A DNA stretch of 7,235 nt from CS2-K091 sp035527155 (GTDB lineage: Bacteria > Planctomycetota > Phycisphaerae > Sedimentisphaerales > Anaerobacaceae): the NCBI GenBank assembly GCA_035527155.1, contig DATLBB010000038.1, forward strand, positions 1-7,235, given 5' to 3'. The notes beneath the pieces are model-generated. The model had not been told where the DNA came from. It did no database searches and saw only the letters and a program-made list of their open reading frames with translations. Positions 6,911-7,235 of this stretch are shown here, piece by piece (the first letter of the stretch is position 1; each line of letters starts with the position of its first letter). The translations under genes and the position numbers were made by a program.

Positions 6911-7023
6911 TTTCCCTTCTGCTGAAATCCAACGAGTCAGCGGCAGTGCTCAAACGGTCGTTTTTGTACCCATCAGTCGACACGTTTACTATCTGAGAGG
7001 CACAAAACCCACCACTATCCACT
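6911..7023 (-). other. Leader of the lipoprotein-cdaA-cdaR transcript
   Basis: About 113 bases lie between the predicted transcription start and the first ATG. A small hairpin GCTGA/TCAGC (6921-6925 with 6937-6941, 11-base loop) ends right beside the ribosome binding site. Another, AAAC/GTTT, lies near 6950-6965. I saw no recognisable c-di-AMP (ydaO-type) riboswitch core and no attenuator with a U-run. No convincing short gene is present. Confidence 0.4.
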
Positions 7024-7029
7024 TGGCTT

Positions 7030-7058
7030 ATTATAGCAGCTGCCGGCCCGCCTGTCAA
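7030..7058 (-). promoter_or_regulatory. Full-consensus sigma70 promoter of the lipoprotein-cdaA-cdaR operon
   Basis: On the minus strand TTGACA (7053-7058), a 17-base spacer and TATAAT (7030-7035) match consensus at every base, and TGC directly before the -10 makes it an extended -10 as well. A run of eight T lies just upstream of the -35, like an UP element. The spacer holds the palindromes GCAGCTGC (7036-7043) and GCCGGC (7042-7047), a possible regulator site. Predicted start near 7023. Confidence 0.85.
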
Positions 7059-7114
7059 CTCAAAAAAAACTTCCTTGTTAGTCCGAGAAAACCGGCTAAA
7101 ATCCACATTTGAAC

Positions 7115-7143
7115 TTGACTTATAACAGCCAAAATGGTAATAG
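7115..7143 (+). promoter_or_regulatory. Possible promoter of the right-edge Tat-leader gene
   Basis: TTGACT (7115-7120), a 17-base spacer and TAATAG (7138-7143), with TGG directly before the -10 hexamer. The -35 is good and the -10 weak. The start would be near 7150, about 24 bases before the ATG. It stands back to back with the cdaA-operon promoter, their -35 boxes 56 bases apart. Confidence 0.4.
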
Positions 7144-7173
7144 CTGGTTCGAAACAGACAAGAGGAAATAAAA

Positions 7174-7235
7174 ATGGAAAATAATCGACGGGACTTTCTG
7201 AAAATGGTGGCCACAGGGGTGGCTGCGGCGGCATT
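7174..7235 (+). CDS. N-terminus of a Tat-exported protein, cut by the window edge
   Basis: Twenty complete codons are visible, opening with MENNRRDFLK and continuing into an Ala/Val-rich hydrophobic stretch: a twin-arginine leader with both arginines (residues 5-6) followed by DFLK. AGAGGA (7161-7166) stands 7 bases before the ATG, an ideal spacing. In planctomycetes such leaders occur on Gfo/Idh/MocA oxidoreductases, sulfatases, DUF1501 proteins and others, so the enzyme class cannot be named from this fragment. It is transcribed divergently from the c-di-AMP operon. Confidence 0.85.
   Translation, partial: MENNRRDFLKMVATGVAAAA

Noticed and set aside
6566..6925. A 119-codon plus-strand reading frame across the repeat and the lipoprotein gene
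   Set aside because: It runs antisense through the repeat and the lipoprotein gene and resembles no family. The minus-strand gene has the promoter, ribosome binding site and secretion signal.
6911..7023. ydaO-type c-di-AMP riboswitch in the operon leader
   Set aside because: The context is tempting, but I could not find the conserved core bases or the pseudosymmetric fold, and the leader is short for that class.
6897..7214. A 105-codon minus-strand reading frame over the promoter and leader
   Set aside because: It would start inside the divergent Tat gene and run through both promoters into the lipoprotein start. No ribosome binding site or family resemblance.

Overview
The window looks like a piece of a planctomycete chromosome, probably from the Phycisphaerae side of Planctomycetota. 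This is an inference. It rests on a Gfo/Idh/MocA oxidoreductase with a Tat leader, a second gene opening with a Tat leader at the right edge, and a cyclic-di-AMP synthase/YbbR pair preceded by a small putative lipoprotein. No phage, insertion sequence, CRISPR array, rRNA or tRNA was seen. Coding density is high and most genes are housekeeping.

Left part (1-1619): one minus-strand gene for a Tat-exported Gfo/Idh/MocA oxidoreductase. It has its own sigma70-type promoter (TTGACG-17-TACAAT), and that promoter shows the longest possible reading frame starts too early. A divergent promoter with an extended -10 serves the next genes. Middle part (1620-4656): der (double-GTPase ribosome assembly factor) is followed after 31 bases by cstA (carbon-starvation/pyruvate-peptide transporter family), probably in one transcript.

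Right part (4663-7058, minus strand): a likely three-gene transcript reading leftward of a small putative lipoprotein, cdaA (diadenylate cyclase, GTG start) and a CdaR/YbbR-like membrane-anchored protein. It is driven by a promoter that matches the sigma70 consensus fully (TTGACA, 17-base spacer, extended -10, TATAAT) and has a leader of about 113 bases. A CACAAG-rich palindromic repeat lies between the lipoprotein gene and cdaA. cdaA carries Asp-Met-Ala where the family normally has Asp-Gly-Ala. The cstA and cdaR genes converge with only 6 bases between their stop codons. At 7174 another Tat-leader gene begins on the plus strand and runs off the window.

The most interesting part is the c-di-AMP operon: an unusually strong promoter, an unrecognised small lipoprotein as first gene, a foldable repeat beside the cdaA ribosome binding site, and a changed active-site motif. 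The rest is ordinary.
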